Positions 1 through 10,512 of a DNA stretch of 64,000 nt are shown piece by piece (position 1 is the first letter of the stretch; each line of letters opens with the position of its first letter). The notes below the pieces were generated by a model, which searched no databases, was not told where the DNA came from, and saw only the letters and a list, made by a program, of their open reading frames with translations. The translations under genes and the position numbers were made by a program. Source of the stretch: Camellia lanceoleosa (taxonomy: Eukaryota; Streptophyta; Magnoliopsida; Ericales; Theaceae); NCBI GenBank assembly GCA_025200525.1, contig CM045763.1:159780246-159844245 (forward strand). Direction: 5' to 3'.

Positions 1-460
1 AGGAACGGAAAATGCAGCAGGATGCGGCCCAAAGTGAATAGTGTATTTATATCGAAGCCCCGGAAATTCAGCCTTTCCGAGCCATCCAAGTTGTGAGATT
101 TTGGGCAAGAACCTCTTCCATTTGGTGCAAGTCAGTGTTGAAATGAGGAAAACTACGAAGCTGAGGCTTTTGTAGAAGATAAGGTGTTGAGTGGAAGACA
201 AGTGTCAACATTCTGGAAGTGCTAGCCTTTTTTTGGCTGATCGGCCAAAAATAGTATCGACCGACCATCATTTTTGGCCAATCGGCTAAAAATGTTGGCC
301 GATGGCCATTTATTATGGCTGGTGATCTCTCCCTTTGGCCGATGGCCTCTGCTTTTGTTCTCTGAGCTGAATAAATGTTAAACATGCTGAGAACTTGTAA
401 CTAGTTCCACTTCCAATACCTTTCGGTGATGATTTTACGAAGTCGCGCCTGTTACTACAA
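1..460 (-). promoter_or_regulatory. Orphan promoter-like unit: GGCC cluster plus TATA-like box facing left
   Basis: On the minus strand a GC-rich cluster at 345-228 repeats GGCCGAT, GGCCAATCGGC and GATCGGCC. It strongly resembles the cluster before PMD copy 1 (4600-4480), with GAGGCCATCGGCC followed by GATCACC in the same order. About 180 bases downstream is TATAAATA (complement of 44-51). It could be a second promoter of the PMD type or the U3 of another minus-oriented Tat LTR truncated by the window edge. No coding sequence was recognised here. Confidence 0.45.
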
Positions 461-462
461 TT

Positions 463-600
463 TCTTTATCGAATTGTTGTACTCTTACTTATCGAGTTGT
501 ATTTTACATTCTTTAAGTCTTTGCTTTGCTTATCGAGTTGTATTTACACTTGGTTAGCTTATCGAGTTCTTTGTTTTGATTATCTAGTTGTTTTTGTCAT
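463..600. repeat. Short degenerate tandem repeat, TTATCGAGTTGT units
   Basis: Five irregularly spaced copies of a TTATCGAGTTGT-like word are separated by T-rich sequence. The array lies between the orphan promoter-like unit and the 3' end of PMD copy 1. It has no coding sense. Confidence 0.6.
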
Positions 601-639
601 TAGTCGATTCACTACCTGATTATTATGATGCAAGTGCCT

Positions 640-930
640 AATTTTCAAACAAAAGTTCAATCTCGTTTACATCGTTGCGTAATGCGATGCATAAAATGTA
701 CAAATTTAACACTTTTTGAACAAAACAGTTGTTTCATTTCATCATACGTCTTTTGCAAAAAGTACATAGTTTTGAGAAAGTAAAACCTGCCTGAGGCAGT
801 ACAATGTGCTCAAACTACCAGTAAAAAAAAAAGTAAAGCAAAAAAAAAAGAAGAGAAAAAACAACAAAATGTCTGAACAGAGCGAAGAAAAGAAAAAACA
901 GCAGAATGTTTGGATGAATATCGATGGCCT
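640..930 (-). other. 3' flank of PMD copy 1, alignable to the 3' flank of copy 2
   Basis: This is the downstream flank of the antisense PMD gene. Words around an AGTACATAGTTTTG-type segment, TTTTTGAACAAAACA and CATTTCATCATA match, on the opposite strand, the sequence at 23025-23165 downstream of PMD copy 2. The homology of the two copies therefore extends beyond the stop codon into a shared 3' untranslated region. A-rich runs at 823-850 sit close to the end of the last exon. Confidence 0.55.
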
Positions 931-3900
931 CAAGTGCGGGAGTCGGTCCTGGTCCTCTTCCTGGACGAGGGTCCAGGGTCACCACCGCCATCTCCATAGT
1001 CAGAATTTGAGCTGTCTCCGGCCGCCTCGAGGACGCCGCCTCCTCATCGAATCATCGAGAGGGCCTCGAATCGCTCTCAAAGACGGGCGCGCCAGGTTCC
1101 GCTTTGTGGATCATCATCCTCCGCCTGACACCCCCTCCTCCTCGAGTAGGAGCAGATGGTCTAGCTGGAGCACCTCTCGCGGCCGGAATCTGGAATGGGG
1201 CCTGAAAAGGACAAATGGCAAATGCATCAGCCATGCTACGCAAAACAGTGTATGAATGCTGTGAGCAGTATATCAGTACAGAATGCAGTGTACGAGTACA
1301 GTGTATGAATGCCGTGAGCAACGCTGTGAGCAGTATATGGGTTATAGTGTATCAGTGCCATGAGTTCTGTGTATCAAGTGCCATATCAAGAATGTGGTAT
1401 ATCAGATCAGTATGAAACAGATTATGCAAAGTTTGAAACTGGAGTTGAAGGAACTTACCGGGATACCGTAGATGGTCAACAGGTCGATGCTCCGCTGTAG
1501 CATCCCTATCACGGAGGCAGTCAACTCCAAAGATTGGCGAGTGTACTCGACGGAAGCCTGCAAAAGTGTTGAAGTCATTAGTATTCTGCGGAATATCAAA
1601 TGAATTAACTGTACAGAATGCAAAGTATAGTAGTTCATACTGGGATCGAGCTGTACACTCCGATAAGCTCATGATCAGCTGGAGGAGGAGCGATCGGTAT
1701 TTGGTACGTCTCCCCACCCTGTCATCGGCATGTCATCGTTGTAGGTAGCTCTGGCCATCCAGCTCCCTGCCCTCTCTAGGACCCACTCCTGCCTCGGGCC
1801 GGAGGCGCCCTCGGTGCCCCTACTCCTGTTGCTGGCGCCGCTGGCCTCTCTTTCTTGACTCAGTGAGCACCGGTCAGAGGCCGCATTGGCTAGGCCTGAA
1901 TAAACTCGGTGTAGTCGCCCTCGTCTCTAAAGGACTCCGAGTCCCAACCGATCGTATAATCCATCGTCTTCTCAAAGGTATACCTCTCGGTATGCCTCAT
2001 ATGAGAAGGAGGTAGACTCGGAACTATCTGCTCCGGCAAGCCGAGGGTCTGGCGTAGGAAACGCTCGCCCAGGTACCAAGCCTGACAAACCAGGCCCTCC
2101 AATAGAATCCTGAATTGGGCAGTCTCCCGAGCACCCGCATACTGATCTCTGACTGCCTTCGATAACAGAGCCCAGGGCTGCCAAGTGATCTGCAAATGAT
2201 ATGCAGTTTGTTATCTATTGTTGAATGTACGATGCAAAGCGAAGCTTAAGTGAAATGTAAAGTTTGAAATACCTCTGCCGCCGTGATGGTGTCAAAGTAT
2301 CGGCGGAAGAACATAAAGGACTCCCGTGGCCTCCGCTCGCACCTCACATTGAAGCGGTGAGAGAATGGAACGCCAAGGGGGATTTCCTCATCCGGCACTG
2401 GGGCAAGCCTAGGAAAGTAGGCGTACACCCACAACTACAGAGTATGACAGGGCAAACATCAGTGTGCTTATCAGATAAAGAAAAATGCAGAATAAAGCAA
2501 AACTCATAGGACAGTGTGCTGTGTAAAGCAGATTGCGTGTATGCATTGTGTGCAATGTATAGCCAGTATGAAACAGATTGCGTGTGTGCCGTGTGTACGG
2601 TGTACAGATAGTATAAAGCAGAAATGTGAAGCAGAAAGGGAAAGTGTACCTCCCAGGCTCGCCAGTATCCTCCGAGCAGGTGTCCGTTGCGGCGGGAAGA
2701 TGAGCTCATACATCCGTAGAGAGTGGCCAAGCCTGCGCCACCCCTGTCGTAGCCGTGGATCTGCATTACGTCTACAAGTGCACTCAGTAGGTCAAGGGCG
2801 ACGGTGTTCGCTCGGTCGGCGAAGAGCGTGGTCCCCAGCAGAAACATGATGAAGCCACGAGCATACTACTCCTCCTTCTCCCGAGTAATAGGCGCCTGGA
2901 TCCGGAAGTGATCCTCGAACCACGAGTACCTCACAAATCTTGCCTGGGAAAGAGGTGGCTGAGTGCCAAGCAAGTATAGCTAAGCGGCGTCCCACTTGTC
3001 CATATCTGTATCAAAGGAGATCGGATCACCCCCCACTCTGAGGCCTGTGAGCATGGAGAAGTCAAAGGGAGTCATCGTCATCTCCCCGGTGGTAGAAAGG
3101 TAGAAGGAGTCAGTGGTGTCCCACCACCTCTCCACCAAAGTAGCAAGAAGGGGCCTGCTCGCAGAGAGGCACGAGAGTCCTATGCAGAAGGTCCCAAAGC
3201 CGGACCGCGTCGGGTAGCTCCATATACCAACCTCGGGCGACAATGTTCCCATACCCCCGGAAGGCATGGGAATCTCCCTGTGTTCAAAACAAATAGTTGC
3301 GAAGCAATGTTAGAAATATAGTGTTGAATACGCTCAGAATTGTTGAAAATGCAATATGTGTGCATGTGTCCGAGTCTACACAGATATCGAGTGTGGGCGT
3401 GCTCACAGTGAACTACAGCATATGATGTATTAGTGTGTTTGAATTATTCAGTTGAGAATGCAGTGTGTGTGCATGTGTTTGAGTCTACGCAGATATCGGG
3501 TGTGGGCATGCTCACAGTGAACTACAGCATATGATGTATCAGTGTGTTTGAATTGTTTAGTTGAAAATGCAGTGTGTGTGCATGTGTCCAAGTCTACACA
3601 GATATCGGGTGTGGGCATGCTCACAGTGAACTACAGCATATGATGTATCAGTGTGTTTGAATTGTTCAGTTGAGAATGCAGCGTGTGTGCATGTGTTCAG
3701 ATTTAAACAGATACCGGGTGTGGGTGTGCTCACAGTGAAATACAACATGTGATGTATCAGTGCGTCTGAGTTAAGCAGTTAAAGAACATAATCGACTATT
3801 GCAGTTATATGTTCTACATTGCAGAAAATGAAACAGAGGAGGAATATACCTTAGCGGCGCTGTAAGATAGATGTGACTCTGGCTCGCGCAACAAAAGCTC

Positions 3901-4077
3901 CAGTGGCGCACCCTGCGCATAGCTCCTGAAGTGGCGGATGCCATTGGGAGGCAACACGTGTATCGCCGGCCTGTAAATCGCCGGATCAAACGGCTGGATG
4001 CGAAGAGGTAGGAGCTCGACCTCGGGGTCCGCGTCCATCTCCGGGGGAGTCCCACTACGTAGAATGTCATCTACCAT
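930..4077 (-). pseudogene. PMD copy 1: six-exon plant mobile domain gene, antisense in T1, broken
   Basis: Plant mobile domain (PMD, MAIN-like) proteins are plant nuclear proteins, often TE-borne, and some act in silencing or genome stability. Exons read on the minus strand are 4077-3850, 3277-2650, 2434-2273, 2189-1641, 1557-1459 and about 1201-930; introns are GT-AG. Exon 2 shows the hallmark ERWWDTTDSF, then GEMTMTPFDFSMLTGL, RGFIMFLLGTTLFADR and GGYWRAWE. Exon 4 has RFLRQTLGLPEQIVP. Exon 6 ends in a basic RKRTRT stretch that could be a nuclear signal. Damage: a frameshift in exon 2 between DAVR and GFGTFC, a stop after DKWDAA and another after REKEE, a stop in exon 4 near 1890, and a frameshift in exon 6. 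The start ATG (4077-4075) matches the position in copy 2. Function is inferred from the family only. Confidence 0.85.
3355..3780. repeat. 109-bp tandem repeat in intron 1 of PMD copy 1
   Basis: Four units begin at TGCATGTG 3361, 3470, 3579 and 3688, an exact period of 109 bases. Each unit carries a cAGATATCGgGTGTGGGC segment, CTCACAGTGAACTACAGCAT and GATGTATcAGTGTGTTTGA. The same unit, reverse-complemented, fills intron 1 of copy 2. The array lies wholly between the donor at 3849 and the acceptor at 3278. Confidence 0.9.
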
Positions 4078-4079
4078 CT

Positions 4080-4480
4080 CAAAAGGAACGTGAAAATGGC
4101 CGAAAATGTGAAAAATGGGCAAGACTGCGAAAGGTCAATCCAAAAGTCAACCCTGAGAGGATGAAAAATGGGAGAAAAGGTCAGAGTGTGGAAAAGGCAC
4201 AAAAACCAAGTAAACTTGGGGGGAAACAAACCCCAAGTAGTGGAAACCAAGAAAGAAACACCGAAAACCGAGTTTTGTTCGGTTTAAAGTGTGCGAAACG
4301 GGAAGGGTTTCGCGAATCGAACGACGGAAAAGGGTTGAAAACAAGAGAAAAACACGGATCGAGGGTCGGGAAATCACCTAGAAAGAAAGAGGAAGGTTTT
4401 TCGAGCTTGGAGAAGTGAGGAAATGAGGTTTGGAACCCCATATTTGAAGACCTGTGGCCAAAAGACAAAACTGCCCCGAA
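4080..4480 (-). other. 5' untranslated region and TATA-equivalent of PMD copy 1
   Basis: Read on the minus strand, this joins the GGCC cluster to the PMD start. The segment GGGGCAGTTTTGTC ... CAAATATGGGGTTCC corresponds to GGGGCAGTTTTGACA ... TATAAAAATAGGGTTTCC in copy 2, so the TATA box appears degraded here. A pyrimidine-rich leader (CTTCTCC, CCTCTTTCTTTC) then leads to the ATG. The open frames on both strands here are read as leader, not genes. Confidence 0.6.
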
Positions 4481-4600
4481 ATTGCCATTTTTGGCCGATC
4501 GGCCAAATTGTTAGCTGATCGGCTAAATATTTGGCCGGTGATCTCCTTTTGTGGCCGATGGATGGCCGATGGCCTCCCCTTGTGGTCGGTGAACCTCCCA
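4480..4600 (-). promoter_or_regulatory. GGCC inverted-repeat cluster upstream of PMD copy 1
   Basis: Several overlapping short palindromes are present: GGCCGATCGGCC, AGCTGATCGGCT, ATGGCCGATGGCC and GGCCGGTGATC. Read toward the PMD gene, GAGGCCATCGGCC followed by CCATCGGCCA has the same word order as the cluster in the T1 LTR at 6530-6625. It lies about 400-500 bases before the ATG. A regulatory role is inferred from position and recurrence. Confidence 0.6.
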
Positions 4601-5036
4601 CTCCCTTGGTCGGGTCAATTACGTTGATTAGTACCTTCATCTCTTAAGACAGCGCAAGAAAATACACTTTTGAAGCTTAACCGGCCTTTGTGTTGACCTC
4701 GAACCGTGTCTTCCGTGTACCGCACCCGATACGTACAAGGTGTATCCTTTTTCGTATCCTTTTGTATATGGAAAAATTCAAGAATTGCTCGAGAATTGCT
4801 TTTGAATATCATGCCTAGCGAATGTTTCGTCATGCTTATAAAGCGCGTATTGGTTATACGTCATTTCGCTCTTGCATTGAGCATGCCTCGTCTTGTTTTA
4901 AAGATGCATCTCAACGTCGTCAGTAACATGCCTTTACCATGCTTCCGTTGAATATATGCCTCTCTTCACTTTCGCATTGTTGCACATTACATGCGTTATC
5001 GCGTATGCTTTACTTATATGTATTATTATGCTTCAC
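4600..5036. other. T1 spacer homologous to T2 18870-19000; no gene
   Basis: This is non-coding internal sequence between the PMD promoter and the arrays. CCTTTGTGTTGACCTCG and the following GTACGTGGCACTC-like and GGATACAAAAGG-like segments match the reverse complement of T2 at about 18900-19000. The flank of the PMD promoter was therefore part of the common ancestor of T1 and T2. Confidence 0.6.
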
Positions 5037-5236
5037 TCGCATTGTTACGCGTACACTTAGGTTGCATTGTCATGCACCCCTCACTTGCATTGTCACGCAC
5101 ACTTGTTGCATTGTCATGCACCTTTTTACTTGCGTTGTCACGCACGTCTTGCTCGCATTGTTATGCGTACACTTAGGTTGCATTGTTATGTACCCCTTGC
5201 TTGCATTATTATGCCCTACTTGCATTGTTATACTCG
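5037..5236. repeat. Degenerate tandem repeat of TTGCATTGTTATGC words
   Basis: About eight copies of TGCATTGTCATGCAC or TGCATTGTTATGC recur every 20-35 bases. Comparable GCATGACAATGCA words occur in T2 at 17080-17800, so this is a recurrent motif of the 3' region. The overlapping frames rich in H, C and T are by-products. Confidence 0.8.
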
Positions 5237-5387
5237 TGTTTATCTCATATTGAAATGATTTCTTCATCTAACGATTGAAAATGTGTTTCTACTATATTGT
5301 ACCTGTTGAATTTCTTTCTTTTCCAGGCACGTTATTGTATGTACGGTTCATTCAAGAGTTAGTTTCGGTTCGGTTTGACCGTACCCC

Positions 5388-5765
5388 TTTCTCCACTCGC
5401 GTACCGCGTTTGGACGTCCCCTTTCTCCACTCGCGTGATGCATTTGGATGTCCCATTTCTCCACTCGCGTGCCGCTTTTGGACGTCCCCTTTCTCCACTC
5501 GCGTGCCGTGTTTGGACGTACCCATTTCTCCACTCGCATGCCGCGTTTGGACGTTCCCTTTCTCCACTCACGTGCCACGTTTGGACGTCCTCTTTCTCCA
5601 CTCGCGTGCCACGTTTGGACGTACCTATTTCTCCACTCGCGTGCCGCGTTTGGACGTTCCCTTTCTCCACTCGCGTGCCACGTTTGGACGTACCCTTTCT
5701 CCACTCGCGTGCCGCGTTTGGACGTCCCCTTTCTCCACTCGCGTGCTGCGTTTGTACGTATCCCT
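5388..5765. repeat. 34-bp tandem array in the T1 3' region
   Basis: About eleven units start at TTTCTCCACTCGCGT, at 5388, 5422, 5456 and 5490, then with a 34-35 base period. Each contains GTTTGGACGT and a CGCGTGCCGCG core. The array lies between the PMD promoter side and the 3' LTR, the position also occupied by unrelated arrays in T2, T3 and T4. Because 34 is not a multiple of 3 the array opens several frames on both strands; these are not genes. Confidence 0.95.
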
Positions 5766-5814
5766 CTCTTCTCACGTTTGGCACGCGTTTGGATGACTGC
5801 GTTTTCTTGCACAG

Positions 5815-5935
5815 TCCCTTTCCTCTCATGCGTGTGCCACACTGAGAGATGCTCTCTTCCCTCTCATGCATGTGCCACGCTGAGAGATGCTCTCTTACCT
5901 GTCTTGCGTGTGATACACTGGGAGATGTTGTGTTT
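5815..5935. repeat. Three copies of a 38-bp unit, homologous to the T2 array unit
   Basis: Units start at CTCTCATGC 5823, 5861 and, degenerate, about 5899. They carry TGCCACACTGAGAGATG. Reverse-complemented, the T2 array unit (18395-18630) has the same skeleton: CCTCTC, GCGTGT, YAC, CTGAGAG. The flank at 5938-6016 (CTCCGGGTGTCCTCGGTAG) also matches T2 at 18250-18345, so the two loci are orthologous. Confidence 0.8.
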
Positions 5936-6282
5936 AAGACTCCGGGTGTCCTCGGTAGTCGCTTTTAATCTTCTCCGCGTGAGGCGCAGTGAGAATTGCA
6001 TAATTTTCTTACATCCTTTCTGTTGGAATGTGTAGGACTATTATCTCTTATTTGCTTGTTTAAATTGTTGTATTTATTTTGCATAAATGCGTCATTACGG
6101 CTCTCTTTTGCATGATCATAAGTTATGCTCGGCGTTGTGCATGTCATTTGCATCTTGCCCCTGCCTTCGGGCACATATCTTGTTATCTTACATGCTTGTC
6201 TAAGTCTTCGGCCTTGTCAAAAATGGGTCGTCTTTGGGCTTTGACATTCACTCTCGTCATCTTTATGACTTTCGAGTTTTGT
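5936..6282. other. T1 3' untranslated region before the polypurine tract; no gene
   Basis: This is conserved terminal untranslated sequence. GTCAAAAATGGGTCGTCT, TTTGACATTCACTC and CGTCAT before the polypurine tract are also found in T2 (16060-16140, reverse), T3 (39165-39218) and T4 (56735-56820, reverse). No coding sequence was recognised. Confidence 0.7.
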
Positions 6283-6296
6283 CAAAGAGGGGCAAC
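6283..6296 (+). other. Polypurine tract (PPT) of T1
   Basis: CAAAGAGGGGCAAC directly precedes the LTR start. It is identical to the T2 tract on the minus strand and would prime plus-strand DNA synthesis. It fixes the element's orientation. Confidence 0.9.
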
Positions 6297-6529
6297 TGTA
6301 GACACCCCATTTTTGACCGTCCTCAAGACTTGGACGTCATCATTTGAACACTCGATGATCATCCATTTTCTTGTTCATTTTGAGTTCCCGGAGGTCTCGG
6401 CCGCATGCCTTGCCTCAAGATCTCTCAACTTGTCTGTTTTGTGCTTGGTTGTGGACCAAACACTTGTGTTTTTGCTTCTAAGGGAAGAGAGCAGCTTGTT
6501 TGCCATACCCTCAACCCACCGGCCAATGC

Positions 6530-6625
6530 TTGAGGCCATCGGCCCTGTTTTCTTTCCATCGGCCAAAGATCGGCACTTTATTTGGTCGGCCGGCACTTAT
6601 GTTGGTCGATCGGCCATTTTTGGTG
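6530..6625 (+). promoter_or_regulatory. GGCC cluster A in U3 of the T1 LTR
   Basis: Words GAGGCCATCGGCC, CCATCGGCCAAAGATCGGC, GGTCGGCCGGCAC and GGTCGATCGGCC are packed into about 95 bases, starting about 235 bases into the LTR and about 150 before the TATA box. Every Tat LTR in the window has a comparable cluster upstream of its TATA box. Confidence 0.7.
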
Positions 6626-6696
6626 GCCGAACCCTGTTTATCTACTTTATGCAGATATTTTGTGCCAGCTGGTGCAGCTGGCATCCACAATTAACC

Positions 6697-6720
6697 CCCT
6701 CCATACACGTGTATAGAGGG
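6697..6720. promoter_or_regulatory. G-box-centred palindrome in the T1 LTR
   Basis: A 24-bp palindrome has arms CCCTCCATACAC and GTGTATAGAGGG, with one mismatched pair. The centre is ACACGTGT, containing the G-box core CACGTG bound by plant bZIP and bHLH factors. The left LTR of T2 has the perfect version. It ends about 50 bases before the TATA box. Confidence 0.65.
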
Positions 6721-6769
6721 ATTTGAGCCTTGCTTAGCTTCTCCAAGAAGCTTTGCAAAATTGGATTTC

Positions 6770-6777
6770 TATAAAAG
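6770..6777 (+). promoter_or_regulatory. TATA box of the T1 LTR
   Basis: TATAAAAG lies about 470 bases into the LTR, downstream of the GGCC cluster and the G-box palindrome. A CT-rich microsatellite-like leader (6825-6865) follows. Transcription would start shortly after. Confidence 0.7.
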
Positions 6778-7267
6778 GAGAGCCTCCTCTCCCTTTCCAG
6801 GGGTTCTAGAAATCTGATATACAAGTTATATATATATATCTCTCTATATCTCCCTCTCTCTGCATTTGTGTGTGGGTTTGAGTTTAAAAGGGTGTTTTGT
6901 TCTTATTATTGCACACAAACACCTAGCATTACACTATCCTTGGTTGCTGAGGTGCTAGGGAGTTGATGTTATAGTTCTTGAGGTGGTTTTGATCAGAGAA
7001 AGGTGTTGGAGTCTTGTTCTTGAAGGGATTCTTCAAAGGTGAGATTCTAAACTTTAGATACCCCATTCTTGCTTAAGCTTTTACACACACTTCTATATTG
7101 TTTCAAGCTTGACTCTAAACTACAAAAAGTTCTGATTTTGTATGCTTGTTATAGTTGCTTAAGGTCACTTTTTGGTTAGGGGTTGTCTATCCCCTCTTAG
7201 GCCTTGTTTGGCCTTGTTTTGTGCCTTTACTTTTGAGCTTTGGGATCATCTTATTTTGACCTTCCCA

Positions 7268-7295
7268 CCACTGAAATCCAGAGGATTTTCAGTGG
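7268..7295 (+). other. Hairpin in the R-U5 part of the T1 LTR
   Basis: CCACTGAAATCC pairs with GGATTTTCAGTGG with one bulged base and a short loop. A hairpin at a comparable place is present in T2 (30482-30514) and T4 (55250-55283), with different sequence in T4. Confidence 0.6.
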
Positions 7296-9019
7296 TAGAG
7301 AAGTGGTTTTGGAGTCTTGCATAGGAGAGGGACACCCTTCTCTGCTTGTCTCTCATTTGCTAACACAAATGACTCATAATGTTAGCATGTTTAATTAGCA
7401 TGTCTTGGTTCTATTCCAGCACTTTTTCGTGACTTTTAGGACTTGCCTTAACTCTATTCCGTGTTGTTTTGATGGCATCTTGCATGCTTCACATACTGGT
7501 AGAGTAATCTTGCATGTTTGCATGACATGCATCTTGTGTTTGGACCACTATTCTTGCATGTTTTGGCTCGACTCCAAGGAGTTTTCCCTCATGTTTTATC
7601 ATGATTAAACTCTATTCGGTGTTGTCTTGGTCATGCATGCATTGTTTTGCATAGCCTTGGTTCATTCTGGCTTGTAAGCTTTGTGCCTTGAGTTCATTAG
7701 CATGTGTTACTTGAAGTATTTTCATGATTTGGCATTGTGTGAAATGTGATTTCAGTCCATATTTCATGGTCACACACTTGCATTTATCACCTATTCCATG
7801 CTTTGGATAGTTTGTGTTTCACGCCTTAAGAATAGGTCATTGCGCATGCCATCATACTTAGGCCTTTAGGATGCCATCTAAGTGGGTTTTTGGGCTCATT
7901 CTAACATGCCATAACTCTGATTTTATTGGCCTAAGTCATGCCATGTTTGGTTGTAATAGGTGTAGTGCAATTGCCCCTTTTGGCCTTGTATGTGTTTTGT
8001 TTTGTGCTCACCTTTCTAGCATGTTTTGGCCTAATCCCATGCGTGTTCTAGCCTTGTTTTGGCCTTGGGACTGTTTTGGGTCACCTTGGTCCTTTGGGGC
8101 TTGGTTGATATGGCCATAGTTCAAGTACCTTGGCTAGCTTTGAACTTGAAGTCCATTAGCATGCCTTGCTTGTGTTATGTGTTTAATTTGGCATCACTCT
8201 TAACATAATTTTAGAGCTTATGGTGTCACCATACTGCCATGATTGTCACCCCTCGCTCATGTTTGGGTATTGTGACCTTATGCCTTAACTCTTGGACCAT
8301 TGCATGTGCATGCTCATTGTGCATTTCATTCTATCACTTCATCATTTTGGCCACTGTTTTTGGCGTGGCTAAGGCCTATCCATTTTTAGTGTAAGTCCAT
8401 GGATCATGCACTTTGTGAGTCATTGCATGCTTATCGCATTGCATGTTGTCGCATCCTTGTCATTGGAATTGTTGTCTTACATTGCATGTTTGTACGTTTA
8501 GGTTGCATTTTACATGCTTGCTAGTTTGCATTTCATCACATGCTTGATTAGGTTGCATTGCATTTCGCATGCTTGTTACCTTAGCCTTGTGTGCATGCTC
8601 GAGTCCTATTGCATTTGGCATGTTTGGGTTGCATAGCATTGCATTTTCATGTTGCATTGTATTTGGCATACTTGCTTGCATTGCTTTATGTTTGGTTTGG
8701 GGTGTCAAGCCAAACATGAGGAACGAGGAACATTCGTACTTGAAGTGACAAAACGTGCCTCAATCCTCAGTCGCCGACGCTCTTGATCAAGCATGATAGA
8801 GTTCTAGGCATTCATGTGTTTTCGTTGCATTCATTTTACATTGATTTGCACACTTGGCTCCTTTGGCCATCATGCATTGAAATGCATGATTGATGGTCCG
8901 AGGGTCGAGGACTAAACTCCCTTGAGTCTCAAACATGATAAGGAGGGTGGTTGTGCACACATTGCCTTGAAAATGCATTGCCATGCACTGTTTGTCCTCT
9001 GCTGCAGCAAAACAGCATT

Positions 9020-9140
9020 CTGCAGGAATATATGGCCGGCCGGCCATCTATAGTGCCGATCGACTAAAAATTGTTGGCCGATAGCCTCACAAACGGTCGA
9101 TGACCAATTCCACTTGGCCGGTGTTCCTATATCTTGGCCG
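9020..9140 (+). repeat. GGCC cluster B, far inside the T1 LTR
   Basis: GGCCGGCCGGCC, GCCGATCGAC, TTGGCCGATAGCC and TTGGCCGGTG are clustered about 2.7 kb into the LTR. T2 (29030-29150), T3 (12810-12870, 40955-41010) and T4 (54000-54080) have a matching second cluster. Confidence 0.65.
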
Positions 9141-10480
9141 GTGACATCTTACAGTGCTCAGGGAGTGGTTCAGAAGCATCATTGGGAGTTGTGCAATTTT
9201 TAGAGGTGTAAAACAGTGCAAACAGAGGCAACATGTGGCATGGCAATGGGTTTCCGAGCGAGGTGATCGAGCATGCATCATTCAATCATTCCGAGGCGGA
9301 GCTGTGGCAGCCTCTTTAGTTTCATAGCTTAGTTAATTTGTTTAATTTAGTTAAGGGCTTTGTAATATTTAATTAGCTAGGGTAGTTGATTATTTATTCG
9401 GTTTGTATTATTTATTCGGACCCTCCATCGAGAGGGCAAATTTTGTAATAAGTGTGCATGAGTGTGTGAATGTCTTCCAACCCCACGTCTTTCTCCCTTT
9501 TACTTACCTGCTTTCAGTGGTTGGTTTTAGGTCATGTTTCAATTAGCATTTCTATGCTCGCATGTTTGCACCCATTCATCTGTATTGCATGCACCGGGCT
9601 CGGCACATCATTACTAACTGCATCGTATTTCAATTCTTACTTGAATACATGTATCGAGCTGTCGCATTTCACATGCCATTTTAGATTAGCCGAGCCTATT
9701 CTAGTTGCATTTTGCATGTGTTGCATTAGCCATTTTAACATGAACTAGGATCATGCATGATTACTAACTAGTTCTTTGTTTTGGCTCGGAGTACGCTGTA
9801 AGTGTTTATGCCTTAGCATCTTGCATGTGGGTGGGTGTTAACATGACAGCATGCTTGCCATGAGGCTAATTGCTTATATGATATAACTGCCTGAATGCTT
9901 GTGGGTGAAGGTTGGATTACTTGAATTGGAACGATTCATTGAAATCCGTGTTTTAGCCTACTTGCGAGTAGCAAACTTCAAACCATTTTCAAATAAGCAA
10001 ACACAAAATGTTTCGTTCCAACTTAGGCGATCTAGTCTATACTTGTGTGTTGTGCGCATCACATAGTAATTTTAGGCTAATAACCGCCATAAGAATGCAT
10101 GTGTTTTCAAAAACAAGATATCATGTTTAGTGCAGGCTGATCTTTGATCAGGTGAGCAGGGTTGCTCATAGATGACCTTCCCCAATCGTACCCAAGTTCC
10201 CGAGCCGAGGCAACTTTGGTGATGACGGACACGTGGCCTTAGGCAACGAGTCAGGGTTTCCTAAATTCCCCTAAAATAAATATTTAGGTGGTGATTCTGT
10301 ATATGGTAAAGCAGTCCATGTTTGACACTTCATTCTTGAAAATTAGTTTTCCAAAACGATTTGCCTGATTTTGACTCTTTGGTGATTTATCAGTCTTGCA
10401 TTGCACTATGCAAGATCATATTAAGAACTATGACATTTGAGTCCGAACTGTGGTAAGCAAGGCCCTCGGGGCGCGCCACA

Positions 10481-10512
10481 GTGAGTTATTAACTCATGAT
10501 GTGATACCACTC
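10481..10512 (-). other. Primer binding site and start of the interior of element X
   Basis: On the minus strand the X LTR ends TCATGACA, followed by GAG and TGGTATCA (complement of 10502-10509), the classical PBS start pairing with initiator tRNA-Met. X is therefore minus-oriented and this is its 5' LTR side. T1 is inserted 20 bases further on. Confidence 0.7.

Larger units (their letters stand above)
1..10480 (+). mobile_element. T1: Tat/Ogre-like Ty3/gypsy LTR retrotransposon, left part outside window
   Basis: The right end is clear: a polypurine tract is followed by an LTR that opens with TGTAGACACCCC at 6297 and ends in GCGCGCCACA at 10480. The interior holds an antisense PMD pseudogene, two tandem arrays and the 3' untranslated region, in the order seen in T2, which lies in the opposite orientation. 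No gag or pol of T1 lies inside the window. T1 sits 20 bases beyond the primer binding site of element X. The 5 bases after the LTR (GTGAG) are the expected target site duplication, but the left partner is outside the window. Whether bases 1-640 belong to T1 is uncertain. Confidence 0.75.
6297..10480 (+). mobile_element. 3' LTR of T1 (about 4.2 kb)
   Basis: It opens TGTAGACACCCC and ends GCGCGCCACA. Homology with the T2 and T3 LTRs runs through the start (ACCGTCCTCAAGACTTGG), the promoter area and the last 800 bases (GGTGATGACGGACACGTG, GGCAACGAGTCAGGGTTTCC). Inside are two GGCC clusters (6530-6625 and 9020-9140), a G-box palindrome, a TATA box and a hairpin. The middle, 7400-8760, is rich in GCATG and TTGCAT words and holds no gene. 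The small open frames in the LTR have no recognisable domain. Confidence 0.9.

Noticed and set aside
806..1255. Plus-strand 149-codon frame starting with a lysine-rich stretch
   Set aside because: It is the antisense of exon 6 and the 3' flank of PMD copy 1; the minus strand has the recognisable reading and splice sites.
5388..5765. Possible CRISPR-like array
   Set aside because: Units are contiguous with no unique spacers, and the sequence is a plant genome; this is a minisatellite.
5275..6035. Overlapping frames of 156-195 codons on both strands
   Set aside because: They are created by the 34-bp array, whose period is not a multiple of 3, so each frame is read in turn; no domain.
6079..6726. 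215-codon plus-strand frame across the T1 PPT and LTR start
   Set aside because: It crosses the polypurine tract and LTR boundary, and the counterpart in T2 is not conserved as protein.
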